Shown: positions 9,410 through 20,069 of the stretch, one piece after another
Layout of the letters: every line of letters starts with the position of its first letter
How positions within the stretch are numbered: the first letter of the stretch is position 1
Source: an uncultured Pelagimonas sp.
Lineage (GTDB): Bacteria > Pseudomonadota > Alphaproteobacteria > Rhodobacterales > Rhodobacteraceae
Length of the DNA: 64,000 nt
Assembly (NCBI RefSeq): GCF_947498515.1
Contig: NZ_CANMKO010000007.1
Location: 62,001 to 126,000, forward strand
Direction: 5' to 3'
Program-made: the position numbers and the translations under genes
Notes under the pieces: model-generated
What the model was told of the DNA's origin: nothing
The model's input: the letters and a program-made list of their open reading frames with translations, nothing else
Database searches by the model: none

Positions 9410-9866
9410 TATAGGCCCGTGCCAACCAACAATTGTTGCGGGCCGAACGTACATCGACAAACGCCACATCTGCCCTGTTTAGACGCGCGAAAATCGCAAT
9501 CTCCACCTCTGCTTGCGCAACAACCTCGCCCGTTCCATACAAAATCCGCTCATCTGACGTATAGGCTTTGATCAAATACTGCGGCGACAAGGTCAAAACC
9601 TCAGGCACCCCATTACCCGAATAACCCTCACATGCCTCGGCGCACAAAAATATCGGACCTGTCTCGGCGTAGGGTTGCAATGCGCCAAACGGGCGGTGGG
9701 CCAAGATCAACATGCCTTGCCCTTCGCAAACCGGTTTCAAGCAGTGGCGGCATGGATTGCAGCTCCCTACTGCAATCACGTGTTCCGGTTTCAACCCATA
9801 GGCATCTGCCCCGCCCCGTTGATAGTGGCGCGCTTGATCTGTTGTTAACCCATTGTAGATTGTCAT
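9384..9866 (-). CDS. DUF1203 family protein
   Basis: This 160-residue cytoplasmic protein matches the DUF1203 pattern. It has paired cysteines in SCNPCRHCLKPV near residues 35-43, a GPIFLCAEACEGY segment, and a C-terminal strand with ARNNCWLARAYRDG. The cysteine spacing could bind metal, but no function is established. It is convergent with the thiolase and downstream of pbpC on the same strand, with a 69-base gap. Confidence 0.8.
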   Translation of the reverse strand: MTIYNGLTTDQARHYQRGGADAYGLKPEHVIAVGSCNPCRHCLKPVCEGQGMLILAHRPFGALQPYAETGPIFLCAEACEGYSGNGVPEVLTLSPQYLIKAYTSDERILYGTGEVVAQAEVEIAIFARLNRADVAFVDVRSARNNCWLARAYRDGGVAGS

Positions 9867-9935
9867 CTCATGTCTCCCTTTGGACCTAGGGAGTAAGTCA
9901 TTGTCGCTTTTCAGAGCGACCCGAAGCTTGCTGTT

Positions 9936-11951
9936 TCAACGCAGCTCGATCGAGACCCGACCTGAACTTCCAAGCGCATCAATGACCGAAAGCGTCGAAA
10001 ATCCGCGCCCCTGAACCGGGGCAAAGAACTCCGCGCGGCGCAAATCCGATGCCATCACGGCTCCGTCGACCAACAAGGAATAAGGGGGAACACCGCCGCG
10101 TATTTTGACGGGTATGCCACCAGCTTCCAGTGCCAAGCGCGCACCATCGGGTGGAAATGTTACCTGCAAAGCAGGGGCCTTTTCACGCGGGCCAAAGCTC
10201 TGCAACGCCGTGGGCAATTGCGCCCGAGAGATCAGCAGCGTTTCAGGCGGCGGCGGCGGCAAAGGCACCGGAGAAATTCGTGCACGCTCCAAAGTCTGGA
10301 ACAAAACTGGCGCGGCGTCTGATCCGCCAAAGGCCCCCGGAACCGGAGTACCATCAGGCCGACCGATCCAGACGCCGGCCACAAACTGCCCATCCCAGCC
10401 CAGCGCCCAAGCATCCCGATGGCCGTAAGATGTTCCGGTTTTATAGGCGACACGTCCAGCGGGCCCCGCGGTAGGCGGCGGGCTTAACCCCGCCAAAATA
10501 TTGCCAACCTGCCAAGCTGCCGCATCGGATAAAACCCGCTGTGTCGGGTGTTTCGGGTTGGCACGAGTCCATCGCAAGGGCACCGCAACCCCACCGCGCG
10601 CCACCGCCGCATAAAGCTGCACCATGTCTTGCAAGGTCACGCCCACACCGCCAAGGCTAAGCGCCAGCCCCGGTGCGCCTCCCTGAAGCTGCGCATCAAC
10701 ACTTGCACGCTTTAACCCGGCCATAACATGTGCGGGTCCCAAGGCGTCGGTCAGACGGATAACCGGGATATTCAGCGACAGTTGCAACGCCTTGCGCACC
10801 GATATTTCACCGCGAAAAAGGCCGTCAAAGTTTTGCGGGGCATAGCGTCCGAATTGCACCGGTGTGTCCAATATCAAGGTTTCTGGATGCGCCAACCCGC
10901 GATCAAATGCCAACCCGTACACTAATGGTTTCAATGTCGAACCGGGAGAACGGATCGCTTGGGTCATGTCGACGAACCCCTGACCTTGCGTATCCGCATA
11001 ATGAGGCGATCCGACCGAGGCCAAAATCTCACCCGTTTGGTGATTAGCCAGAACAATTGCCATCGACAGACGCGGATCACGCCCGGACATGTGCTGGGCC
11101 ACCAATGTTTCAAGGCCGTGCTGCACCTCTGCATCGAGGGTTAAGTCATGCCGCCCGGGCCCAAGCGCGACGGCACGATCCGCCAAATGCGGGGCAATCT
11201 GCGGAACCGGTTGGCGCCCTTTGGGGGCTGGATCACGTTGGCCTGCCAAGGCGGCCTCCATATCGATCACCCCAGCGCCCTGCATCCTCATCAAAACCCG
11301 GTCCCGTGCAAATTTCGCCGCCTCGGGGTGACGATCCGGCCGGCGGCTTTCGGGGGCTTGCGGCAGTGAAACAAGAAGAGCGGCCTCGGCCGGGGTAAGG
11401 CGCGTTGGCTCCTTGCCCAACCACGCCAAAGACGCGGCGCGCAGCCCTTCGATATTCCCACCATAAGGCGCAATTCGCAGGTAAAGCGCCAAAATCTCCT
11501 GTTTGCTTAACCGCCGCTCAAGCGCCAGTGCCAAGCGCATCTGTCGGAGCTTCCCGGCCCATTTTCCGGTCGATCCATCCTCAAGCAGACGCGCAACCTG
11601 CATTGTCAAGGTCGACGCCCCCGACACAATACGGCCATGACGCACTGCTTGACCAAAGGCCCGAGCCGTGGCCACCAAGTCGACCCCGCTATGCCGGTAA
11701 AACCGTTTGTCCTCATAGGCGACCAGCATCTTGTAAAACAGCGGATCAACCTGATCCGGCGAAAGCTCCATCCGCCACAACCCGCCATCAACCATATAGG
11801 CCCGCAGCAATACGCCATTGCGGTCACGGACTTCGGGCGAAGTTGCATGCACCAACACCGGCAATTCAGTCGCGTCGACATAGGCATCTAGTTGGTCGCG
11901 CGCCAAGGCGACGCTCCAAAACAAGACAACCAGTGATACCAGCCAGCGCAT
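9936..11951 (-). CDS. pbpC: penicillin-binding protein 1C
   Basis: A bifunctional inner-membrane peptidoglycan synthase of 671 residues. An N-terminal membrane anchor is followed by the glycosyltransferase domain (catalytic Glu80 in EDKRF, GASTLTMQ at 111-118). The transpeptidase domain has Ser338-x-x-Lys341, SLN at 392-394 and KTG at 504-506. A C-terminal PBP_C beta domain completes the PBP1C architecture. Its ATG overlaps the stop codon of the alpha-2-macroglobulin gene by one base. That pairing is widely conserved in bacteria and is thought to couple wall repair with protease defence. Confidence 0.96.
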   Translation of the reverse strand: MRWLVSLVVLFWSVALARDQLDAYVDATELPVLVHATSPEVRDRNGVLLRAYMVDGGLWRMELSPDQVDPLFYKMLVAYEDKRFYRHSGVDLVATARAFGQAVRHGRIVSGASTLTMQVARLLEDGSTGKWAGKLRQMRLALALERRLSKQEILALYLRIAPYGGNIEGLRAASLAWLGKEPTRLTPAEAALLVSLPQAPESRRPDRHPEAAKFARDRVLMRMQGAGVIDMEAALAGQRDPAPKGRQPVPQIAPHLADRAVALGPGRHDLTLDAEVQHGLETLVAQHMSGRDPRLSMAIVLANHQTGEILASVGSPHYADTQGQGFVDMTQAIRSPGSTLKPLVYGLAFDRGLAHPETLILDTPVQFGRYAPQNFDGLFRGEISVRKALQLSLNIPVIRLTDALGPAHVMAGLKRASVDAQLQGGAPGLALSLGGVGVTLQDMVQLYAAVARGGVAVPLRWTRANPKHPTQRVLSDAAAWQVGNILAGLSPPPTAGPAGRVAYKTGTSYGHRDAWALGWDGQFVAGVWIGRPDGTPVPGAFGGSDAAPVLFQTLERARISPVPLPPPPPETLLISRAQLPTALQSFGPREKAPALQVTFPPDGARLALEAGGIPVKIRGGVPPYSLLVDGAVMASDLRRAEFFAPVQGRGFSTLSVIDALGSSGRVSIELR

Positions 11952-14900
11952 CAGGGTAATATCACTACCCGAGCAGACGCAGTGTTGGCACGGTAATCCG
12001 GGCGATACATATCCTCGACCAAGGCCGCGGGATGATGGAATTCACCCGGTGAGACGGCCCTGAGAATATAGGCCAATTGGATCGTATTGTCGCCAGACTG
12101 GGTAACAGCCGCCAAGAACCGATCCGACCGGAACTCGGAATGCTCGGTTTGGGATGGCTTTAGCCAGTCCAGGCCACGCAAATCTCCGGCTCGCAAAAGA
12201 TTGGGATTGTCGATTTCAAACCCGGCGGGCAGCGGATCATTGATCATCAACCGGGCATTGGTTTTGTCGGCGGGGCGCACCGTCAGAACCGCGACCAAGC
12301 GGTCACCGGCATGGATATCGCCGTCAATCCTATCACCCTCCATCGAGTAATACTCACGCGTGATGCCATAGCCGTAGCCCGTCGCATCAACCGAACCCTC
12401 CGGGACACCAAGCGTTGTTAACGTAATGTCGGTTGGACGATCAGAAGTGTTGGTGATCTCCATCGGGTCCAAATGCGCCCCATCAATCCGGCGCACAAAG
12501 GGACCAGACAGGGGGGCACCATCGACGTTTAGACCGGAAACCGTTGGGTCCTGAACCATCGCATGCGCAGCAAGCAGCGTCCAACTCTGCTCTTGTGTTG
12601 AAAGCGGACGGTTCACATCGGCAATCCGCCCGGTCAATGCATTGCGATCAACGGCATCGCTGCGGGCTTCGACTGCAAGCGACAATACCCCAGCCGCATC
12701 GCGCACCGCGCTGCCATAGTCGGCGCGATAAATCCGCGCTTTGCCCCAGACCTGCTCCGGGATTAGCCCCGCCGCACTGGCAAACATCAGGTCAGCACGC
12801 TTTTGATCCCCATAAGACGCCAAGGCAGCGCCAAGTTGGGCACGGGCCAACGGCGTGGCAAAAGCGGTTGCACGTTCATCCGCGTAATAGCGTAGGTCTC
12901 CCATTGCGGCCTCGCCCTCGCGGGCGAGAACCATCAAGGCATAGGCGATATCTTCTCCGCCTTTGTCGAAATCAGGAGCATAAGCAATACGATTGCGCAG
13001 GTTATCCAAGGCGTTGCGCCATGCCAGCGCAGGCACATCATAGCCAGCGGCACGTGCACGACCAAGGAAGTCGGTTACATAGGCATCCAGCCAAAAATCA
13101 CCGGAATACGCGCCCCAAAGCCCAAAGGCTCCATTGGGTGCCTGCCGTGTCAGAACCCGAGTGATCGATTGTTTGATCCGTAGCGAAATGCGATCCGTGT
13201 CGCCTAGGCCAAGCGGTTCGGCAATGGAACTCATATAGAGCAAGGGCAGCGCTTGTGATGTCACCTGCTCCGTACAGCCATAAGGGTAGCGATCCAACGA
13301 GGCCAGCAAACCGGGCGCATCAAAACGCGCCAAAGGCCCGGCCGAAACCAGCGCCGAGGCGCTTTCCAAGCGCAAGCCAGCAAACACATCGCGGTTCAAC
13401 GTAAAGGTTTGACCGGATGCCAATGACAAACGCCGGGTCGCACCGATAGCCGGATCATTTGAGCGTACGCCCAAGGTCAGAGATTTGGTCAACGTCGCGC
13501 CATCAGGGGTCGTCAAAGCGATATCGATCTTGTGATCCCCAACCAAATCCGCCCGAATGGGCAGGTCAAAGGCCAGCTTGCCGCCTTCCTCTAGCACGAC
13601 ATTTGCAGGGATGATCGCCGTGTCCAGCGCAACACCCGTCGCCGAAAAGGCAAGCGGCATCTCACCCGTAGCGCCTTTGATATGCGTAAGTTCAAGATGC
13701 AGACGCGATGTGTCGCCGGGGGCAAGGAAGCGCGGCAGAGACGCGCTCATCACCACCGGATCACGCACCAAAACATCGGCTTCGGCCTGCCCAACGCCTT
13801 TGTCGGACCACGCCACCGCCATCAAACGTACAGTGCCGTTGAAATCCGGCATGTCAAAACTGATCTCGGCTTTGCCTTGGGCGTCAACGCGTACTGGACC
13901 GGTGAAAAAGGCGACGAGGTCTTCGGTTGGTGGCGGGCTTTGCATCCGCATCCCGGCGGCATAATCCCCCCCCGATCGCACCGCCCCCATCGCGCCGTTC
14001 ATCCCGTCAATCAGACGTCCGTAAATGTCGCGAATTTCAACACCCAAGCGACGTTGGCCGAAATAGTGGCCCGCCGGATCGGGCGATTGAAATCCCGTCA
14101 GGTTGAGAATGCCGAGATCAACCGCCGCGACAGTGACATGCGCTGTATCGCCGTCATTCAACCCATCGATTTGAACTATCGCCGACAAAGGCCCGCGCGG
14201 GGTAACTTCTTCTGCCACGTCAAAGGAGACATCCAACTTGCGCGCCCCCGGATCAACCGAGGCATGGGCAAGGCCCAACGCGCGCGCCGGATTTTGACCG
14301 GCGACAACATCCATCGGGCGAATGACCTGAGCGGTGACATAAACGCCCGCGCCCCAATCGTCGGTGACCGCTAGGTCCAATGTTGTCTCGCCTTCGGACA
14401 CATCAACCGCCTGCATGGAAATCACCCGATCTGACAAAACAGTGACCAAAGCCTTGCCAGCATAGCGGGGAGCCATGCGAAGACGCGCTGTTTCACCGGA
14501 CCTATACGCAGGTTTGTCGAGCGATAGCTCTAGCATGTCGGGCGTATCGGTCGTGTCCGCCGCCCCATACCAACCGGCATAGAAATCCATCGAGGCCGCG
14601 ACATAGCTGCCGTCTGTACGTTCGACCACAACCTCATATTGGCCCCATTCGACATCGGCGCTTAGCTGCATCGGCTCTTGCCCCAAAAGGCCCGTGCCGC
14701 GTGCAACCGTTTTGCGCGTGGTGATCGGCTCCCAATGCCAATTTCCGTATTGTTGATACCATTGGTAGCGGGTGCGCACCCGGTTGACCTGCCAGCTGAC
14801 TTCCATCACCTGCGGGGTCAAATCCGGGCCAAGCGCAACAACGTCAAACATGGCCTTGGCCCCTTCGGGCAACTCATCGTCAAAGGCCGGGCGGATGCCG

Positions 14901-17404
14901 ATCATAGGTGTAGTCGGCAGCACGGCGCGCGAAATCTCGCGCTCAACCGGGCGCCCCGAGGCTTCGGAGAGTCGCAGAGTTGCCCGTGCCGTCATTGGCC
15001 GCCCTTTTGCATCAACATCGGGCAATGGCAGGTCCAAAGACGCCTTGCCCGCCGCATCGGTAACCAAATTGGCGGCAAAACTGTTGGTGCGCACAATACG
15101 CCCGTCGTCGTGACGACCAAACCGATAACGCGGGTAATCCTTGAGGGTCGTCTGGCTTGATAGCTGCAACTCACCTTCGATTGGTAAATCTGCCCCAACG
15201 GCCCCGAACAAATACCGTGCGTCGACCGCAAGTTTCGGCGGATCAAGCGGATTGATCGCCCCATCCGGCAGAGTCAGATCGAAATCGATCCGCTCGGGTA
15301 CAAAATCCTCAACCAAGACACTGGTTTTGGCTACGGCGCTGGCGTCCGGGTCCGAATAAACCGCAATTTGCCATGTGCCGCGTGGAACAGATGGGGCAAG
15401 CGGCAGCGTATAGACATGCCCCCCACCGGTCCCACCATCGGAAATGTGGCGCGAATACTCGACACCATCAGGCCGTGTCAAAACCGCCGTCAGCGGCAGG
15501 TTTTCAATCGCCGCCGCCTTGTCATCACGCAGCAATGTGGTGACATAAATCACCTCACCGGCGCGATAAGCCCCGCGATCCGTGGTCATAAACGCATCGA
15601 TGGGGCCGGAAGGGTCCCGCCCTTCGACACCTCGATCTGACAGGTCAAACGCCGGGTCGGTCAGGGATAAAAACGCCAAATCCTCATCACCGCGCTTGGC
15701 AGTCACCAAAGCGGCTTTGGTGCCGCCCTTGCCGCGCAACAGACCCGGAGCAAAATGCGCCATACCGTTCGCATCCGACAAAACCGTCGCCAAAACGCGG
15801 TTGGCTGAAGACATGAGCGCCACCTCGACCCCTTCAAGCGGGCTTGCGTCGCCTAGACCTCGGGCAAATACAGTCAGGCCATCGTTGCCTTGCAGAGTGG
15901 TCAGGCCAATATCCGAAAGCAAAAACCATTGCGTCGCACGGCCGTCGGCGAACTCATCCTTGCCGGGAACCGCAGCGGTCAGGGCATAGACCCCCGCAGG
16001 CAAATCGCCAACCACATCACCCATCGGAAGGCGGGTGGTGATATCGGTGTTCAGCTGGTTTTCAACCTCACCTTTGCCGCGCCAAATTTCTTCGGCAATG
16101 TCACGACTGAAATGCTGTTCTTCCCATTTCGACAGGGGTTTACCGAAATAGCTGTCTTGAATAGCGCGTAGCAAATTGCGATCCGACACGCGTCGCAAGA
16201 CAAGATCAACTTCGGCAATATTGACGGTTTCAATCGGTAGGCCAGCATCAGCAGAACGCGGCAATACATAGGCCCGCCCCGGAAAGCCAACCTTTGGGGT
16301 GCGATCCCGGACATAGGCGGTTATATCGGTGTTGCGGATGAGGCTTTCGCCATTGTCTGCTGGCAAACCAGATCGGAAGGTCAGCGTATAGCGCCCACCG
16401 TGTTGCAGCCCGGAAACGCAAATACGTTGATCATCCGCCGTCACCGCCATCCGCGGATCAGGAAGACGGACATAGGGGCTATAATCAACCCCCGCCCGAA
16501 CCAGTTTTTCCGAGAACTCAACGCAAATACGCGGGTCGGCACTATCGGCTTCGACGGTGTGTTCCTGAATTCGGAACCCATATTTGCCAATCGCTTTGTC
16601 CAACAATGCGGTCACATCATACCGCGCGCCATAGAATTCGGCCAAACGTAGCGCCGGGATCATGTCGCGCCCGCGTCCCATCGTCTCTAACACCACAGCC
16701 ATATCATGAAGCGCATCCATCAACTCTGTGGCGTTTTCGCCGCGCAAATAGGCGTTGATCGCTGCAAAATAGGCGCGCTGATTGTATTTACGCTGATCCG
16801 ATCCTTTGATCTCAGTGGCGTATCGCGCCGAAAGTTGGCCGTAGTGCAGCCAATCTTGCGCCGTATCGGTTTGCGCCACCGCCGCCGCCGCCCAATGAAC
16901 AGCATCTCGCAACTTGCCGGAATTTGCGCTGTTTTCCGCCGCATCCAAAAGGGCGCGCGGGCTCCATTGGCCGCCGGAATGACGCGAACCCAATGCCGCC
17001 GCTTCGGATTTGGCACGTTCTAGATCAATGTCGTTCAAGAACCCCAAATCCAAGCGGCGCTCAGCCGCGCGGGCCAAAATATCGGGCGTCGTGTTACGAA
17101 CCAAAGCCGACACAGCCCCTTCGTAGGCTTGACGGTCTGTCACCTCGGTTTTGGGAAAACAGGAATTTGACCGGGAGTTAAACGTAAAAGCCTGGCAATC
17201 AGGGTTGTCCAAACACAGCTTTTGGCAGGCATCCAACGTCGTATCAAAAAGCGATTGTAGGTCAGATCCAAAGAAATCCACATCGCGGGTTACAATCAGC
17301 CGCCGCTCGGGCATGGCCCCATCGTCACCACTTTGGGCAAATGCAGAATGAGCCATCGGAGAACCGAGAACAGCCACAATCAAGGCCAGCATAAAACGTC
17401 GCAT
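11951..17404 (-). CDS. bacterial alpha-2-macroglobulin (YfhM type) with N-terminal PAN/Apple domain
   Basis: This 1817-residue exported protein traps proteases in the periplasm. It has a signal peptide (residues 1-24, ending AFAQ) and no lipobox, unlike the E. coli homologue, so it may be soluble. Residues about 40-100 have a PAN/Apple-like pattern with paired cysteines (ACQKLCLDNPDCQAFTF). MG domains and a bait region follow. The thioester motif YPYGCTEQ is intact with Cys1377, then the alpha-helical TED domain and the receptor-binding-like C-terminus. It is the first gene of the pair with pbpC. Many long antisense frames opposite it are artefacts. Confidence 0.95.
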   Translation of the reverse strand: MRRFMLALIVAVLGSPMAHSAFAQSGDDGAMPERRLIVTRDVDFFGSDLQSLFDTTLDACQKLCLDNPDCQAFTFNSRSNSCFPKTEVTDRQAYEGAVSALVRNTTPDILARAAERRLDLGFLNDIDLERAKSEAAALGSRHSGGQWSPRALLDAAENSANSGKLRDAVHWAAAAVAQTDTAQDWLHYGQLSARYATEIKGSDQRKYNQRAYFAAINAYLRGENATELMDALHDMAVVLETMGRGRDMIPALRLAEFYGARYDVTALLDKAIGKYGFRIQEHTVEADSADPRICVEFSEKLVRAGVDYSPYVRLPDPRMAVTADDQRICVSGLQHGGRYTLTFRSGLPADNGESLIRNTDITAYVRDRTPKVGFPGRAYVLPRSADAGLPIETVNIAEVDLVLRRVSDRNLLRAIQDSYFGKPLSKWEEQHFSRDIAEEIWRGKGEVENQLNTDITTRLPMGDVVGDLPAGVYALTAAVPGKDEFADGRATQWFLLSDIGLTTLQGNDGLTVFARGLGDASPLEGVEVALMSSANRVLATVLSDANGMAHFAPGLLRGKGGTKAALVTAKRGDEDLAFLSLTDPAFDLSDRGVEGRDPSGPIDAFMTTDRGAYRAGEVIYVTTLLRDDKAAAIENLPLTAVLTRPDGVEYSRHISDGGTGGGHVYTLPLAPSVPRGTWQIAVYSDPDASAVAKTSVLVEDFVPERIDFDLTLPDGAINPLDPPKLAVDARYLFGAVGADLPIEGELQLSSQTTLKDYPRYRFGRHDDGRIVRTNSFAANLVTDAAGKASLDLPLPDVDAKGRPMTARATLRLSEASGRPVEREISRAVLPTTPMIGIRPAFDDELPEGAKAMFDVVALGPDLTPQVMEVSWQVNRVRTRYQWYQQYGNWHWEPITTRKTVARGTGLLGQEPMQLSADVEWGQYEVVVERTDGSYVAASMDFYAGWYGAADTTDTPDMLELSLDKPAYRSGETARLRMAPRYAGKALVTVLSDRVISMQAVDVSEGETTLDLAVTDDWGAGVYVTAQVIRPMDVVAGQNPARALGLAHASVDPGARKLDVSFDVAEEVTPRGPLSAIVQIDGLNDGDTAHVTVAAVDLGILNLTGFQSPDPAGHYFGQRRLGVEIRDIYGRLIDGMNGAMGAVRSGGDYAAGMRMQSPPPTEDLVAFFTGPVRVDAQGKAEISFDMPDFNGTVRLMAVAWSDKGVGQAEADVLVRDPVVMSASLPRFLAPGDTSRLHLELTHIKGATGEMPLAFSATGVALDTAIIPANVVLEEGGKLAFDLPIRADLVGDHKIDIALTTPDGATLTKSLTLGVRSNDPAIGATRRLSLASGQTFTLNRDVFAGLRLESASALVSAGPLARFDAPGLLASLDRYPYGCTEQVTSQALPLLYMSSIAEPLGLGDTDRISLRIKQSITRVLTRQAPNGAFGLWGAYSGDFWLDAYVTDFLGRARAAGYDVPALAWRNALDNLRNRIAYAPDFDKGGEDIAYALMVLAREGEAAMGDLRYYADERATAFATPLARAQLGAALASYGDQKRADLMFASAAGLIPEQVWGKARIYRADYGSAVRDAAGVLSLAVEARSDAVDRNALTGRIADVNRPLSTQEQSWTLLAAHAMVQDPTVSGLNVDGAPLSGPFVRRIDGAHLDPMEITNTSDRPTDITLTTLGVPEGSVDATGYGYGITREYYSMEGDRIDGDIHAGDRLVAVLTVRPADKTNARLMINDPLPAGFEIDNPNLLRAGDLRGLDWLKPSQTEHSEFRSDRFLAAVTQSGDNTIQLAYILRAVSPGEFHHPAALVEDMYRPDYRANTASARVVILP

Positions 17405-17530
17405 GAAAAATGCTCCTTTTCGGTCAATACCTTCATGCTGCCACGCCCCTTGGATTCGGACAAGGCTGGCATTTTAAACTGATCTTCACCCCCTGCGCGC
17501 AACAGTGCCCTGCACGCAGGAGGATATGGA

Positions 17531-20062
17531 ATGAGTTTGGCCTCACGTCTGGCCGAGGAACGACGCGCGCGGTTGGCAGCAGAACGCCTGCTAGACCTCA
17601 AACAAGCTGAGCTGTTTGAGGCGAACCGCCGTTTAGGGAAGCACGCCAGACAGCTGAGCAATGAGATCAAAGAAACCCGGACTGAGGTGGCTCAAGTCCG
17701 GCAACGCCACCAGCGTGTCGTGCATGAATTGGGCGAAGCCACACAGCGTATTGAGGTTGTAACCGACCAGTTATGGAAGGCTCTGAAGTCCATTCAGGAT
17801 GGCTTTGCGCTCTTTGATCCCAATGGTCGTATTGAGTTGGCCAATCAAGCTTACCTGTCGGTCTTTGACGAGATCGAGGACATTGGCATCGGGGCCAGTT
17901 ATCTTCAGGTCCTAGAAGTATTGTCCCAAGAGGGGATTGTCGACCTTCAAGGCGAATCGGCCGTTGGATGGCGGGATCGCATGTTGGCCCGTTGGGAAGA
18001 ACACCCCATTCCGCCGCAAACAATTCGCCTATGGAATGGCCGTTTCATTAAAATCCAAGATAAAAGATTGCCAGACGGCGGTGTTGTTAGTTTGGCTATC
18101 GACATCACCGAATTGGCCCGCATGTGGTCAGCCGTCGAAGAACTTCCGGATGGGTTTGTCATGTACGACGCCGAAGACCGGCTACTTATGTGCAATGAGC
18201 CTTACAAACAGATTTACAGCGCCTCTGCTCCGGCGATGGAGCCAGGCACCCCGTTCGAAGACATTCTCCGCTATGGGTTGGTCCGAGGCCAATACACCGA
18301 AGCCTTGGGTCGTGAGGAAGAATGGATAGAAGAACGCCTCAAAACCCACCGCGCTGCACGGTCTCAAATTGAGCAACGTCTCGAAGACGGGCGTTGGATT
18401 CGTGTCTATGAAAGCGAAACCAGTGATGGTGGCCGCGTCGGATTGCGCATTGATGTCACCCAAATCAAAGAAGATCAGCAGCGCTTAAAAGAGGCGATGA
18501 ACCGGGCTGAGGCTGCGAACCGCGCCAAGTCGGCTTTCCTTGCCAACATGAGTCATGAAATTCGAACACCGATGAATGGTGTTGTCGGAATGGCTGATCT
18601 GATGATGGATACTGAGCTTTGTGAGGAACAAAAGCTTTACGTTGATACGATCCGCAGCTCCGGAGAAGCGCTGCTGGTTATCATCAACGATATTCTTGAC
18701 TACTCAAAGATCGAAGCCGAAAAACTTGTTCTACATCCCGAACCCTTTGATTTGGAACGCGCAATTCATGAGGTTGTGATGCTGTTGCAGCCAACAGCCC
18801 GTGACAAGGATATCGCCCTTTTGGTCGATTATGACATGTTCCTATCGACGCGGTTTATTGGTGATGTCGGCCGATTCCGTCAGATCTTGACCAATTTGCT
18901 TGGTAATGCGGTGAAATTCACGGTCGAGGGCCATGTGCTTGTCCGCGTGGTTGGCGTTGGCGATGAAGAAGGCGAAACCGCCATTCACCTCACGATTGAA
19001 GACACTGGAATCGGCATTCCACCTGACAAAGTCGACCACGTCTTTGGAGAGTTCAATCAGGTCGAAGATGAACGCAATCGCAAGTTCGAAGGCACCGGCC
19101 TTGGCCTCGCAATTACACGTCGGTTGGTTGAGTTGATGGGCGGTGAGGTTTGGGCCGAATCCGAGCTTGGCAAAGGCAGCTGTTTCGGCTTGCGAGTGGT
19201 GCTCCCGGCGGAAGAACCCGTTGTGTTTGAGACGGCGAAATTACCGGACTACTTAAAACGCGTGTTGGTCGTTGATGATCATAGCGCCAACCGAACAATT
19301 ATGGCCAAGCAGCTCGAGGTTCTGGGACTCAAGACCGAATATTGCAAAACTGGCTCTGAAGTGATCGACAAAATGGTCGATCCACCCGATTTGATGATCT
19401 TGGAGCAAGAGCTGCCCGACATGGATGCAGAAGAACTTGTCGCTCATCTAAAAAGGGCCGGGCATCGAATTCCCGCCGTTGTCCTTACTGACAACCCTGG
19501 TCAGGTCAAAGCAGATGAGGCCAAGGGGATCCATGCGGTTTTGCAAAAACCTGTGCCGCGTCGAATGCTCTTTGGGACCTTGGAAAAGGTTGGGCCGGCC
19601 CAACGTGCCGAAAAAGTACCTGAATCTGATAAGCCCAAACAAAAACCAGCTGAGGCAAGTGAACCCGAAATTATCCTTGATGTCATTGTTGCCGAAGACA
19701 ACAAAACCAATCAGCTTGTTTTCAAGAAGATGGCTGCAGCGTTCAATGTCGAATTGCGCTTTGCCAATAACGGCCTTGAGGCGGTCGAGGAATTCCAAAA
19801 ACAGCGGCCCGATTTGATTTTCATGGACATCTCAATGCCCCAGATGGACGGCAAACAAGCCACTCGTGAAATCCGCCGCCTCGAAGCTGAAGATGACCCG
19901 GTACCAATTGTTGCCGTCACCGCCCATGCCATGAGCGGCGACAAGGAAAGTATTCTAGAAGCCGGGCTTGACGATTATCTGACCAAACCGCTGCGCAAGG
20001 CGCATTTGGCCGAAAAAATCGCCTATTACACCAAGATTATTCTAGCCCAGCGCGATAATTGA
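17531..20062 (+). CDS. hybrid sensor histidine kinase with two receiver domains
   Basis: This 843-residue cytoplasmic kinase lacks membrane segments. An N-terminal coiled coil (residues about 5-75) is followed by two PAS-like regions (about 80-320). The dimerisation domain has His342 in NMSHEIRTPMN, and the ATPase domain has DTGIGIP and FEGTGLGLAI. Receiver 1 begins VLVVDDHSAN, but its phospho-acceptor position is Glu625 (MILEQELP), so it cannot accept phosphate normally. Receiver 2 is intact, with Asp766 in FMDISMPQMDG. GGAGG precedes the ATG. No partner regulator is adjacent. It is divergent from the macroglobulin gene. Confidence 0.95.
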   Translation: MSLASRLAEERRARLAAERLLDLKQAELFEANRRLGKHARQLSNEIKETRTEVAQVRQRHQRVVHELGEATQRIEVVTDQLWKALKSIQDGFALFDPNGRIELANQAYLSVFDEIEDIGIGASYLQVLEVLSQEGIVDLQGESAVGWRDRMLARWEEHPIPPQTIRLWNGRFIKIQDKRLPDGGVVSLAIDITELARMWSAVEELPDGFVMYDAEDRLLMCNEPYKQIYSASAPAMEPGTPFEDILRYGLVRGQYTEALGREEEWIEERLKTHRAARSQIEQRLEDGRWIRVYESETSDGGRVGLRIDVTQIKEDQQRLKEAMNRAEAANRAKSAFLANMSHEIRTPMNGVVGMADLMMDTELCEEQKLYVDTIRSSGEALLVIINDILDYSKIEAEKLVLHPEPFDLERAIHEVVMLLQPTARDKDIALLVDYDMFLSTRFIGDVGRFRQILTNLLGNAVKFTVEGHVLVRVVGVGDEEGETAIHLTIEDTGIGIPPDKVDHVFGEFNQVEDERNRKFEGTGLGLAITRRLVELMGGEVWAESELGKGSCFGLRVVLPAEEPVVFETAKLPDYLKRVLVVDDHSANRTIMAKQLEVLGLKTEYCKTGSEVIDKMVDPPDLMILEQELPDMDAEELVAHLKRAGHRIPAVVLTDNPGQVKADEAKGIHAVLQKPVPRRMLFGTLEKVGPAQRAEKVPESDKPKQKPAEASEPEIILDVIVAEDNKTNQLVFKKMAAAFNVELRFANNGLEAVEEFQKQRPDLIFMDISMPQMDGKQATREIRRLEAEDDPVPIVAVTAHAMSGDKESILEAGLDDYLTKPLRKAHLAEKIAYYTKIILAQRDN

Positions 20063-20069
20063 CACGCGG

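Noticed and set aside
12544-13164. 206-codon plus-strand ORF inside the macroglobulin gene
   Set aside because: Low-quality composition rich in His, Pro, Arg and Gln, typical of an antisense frame.
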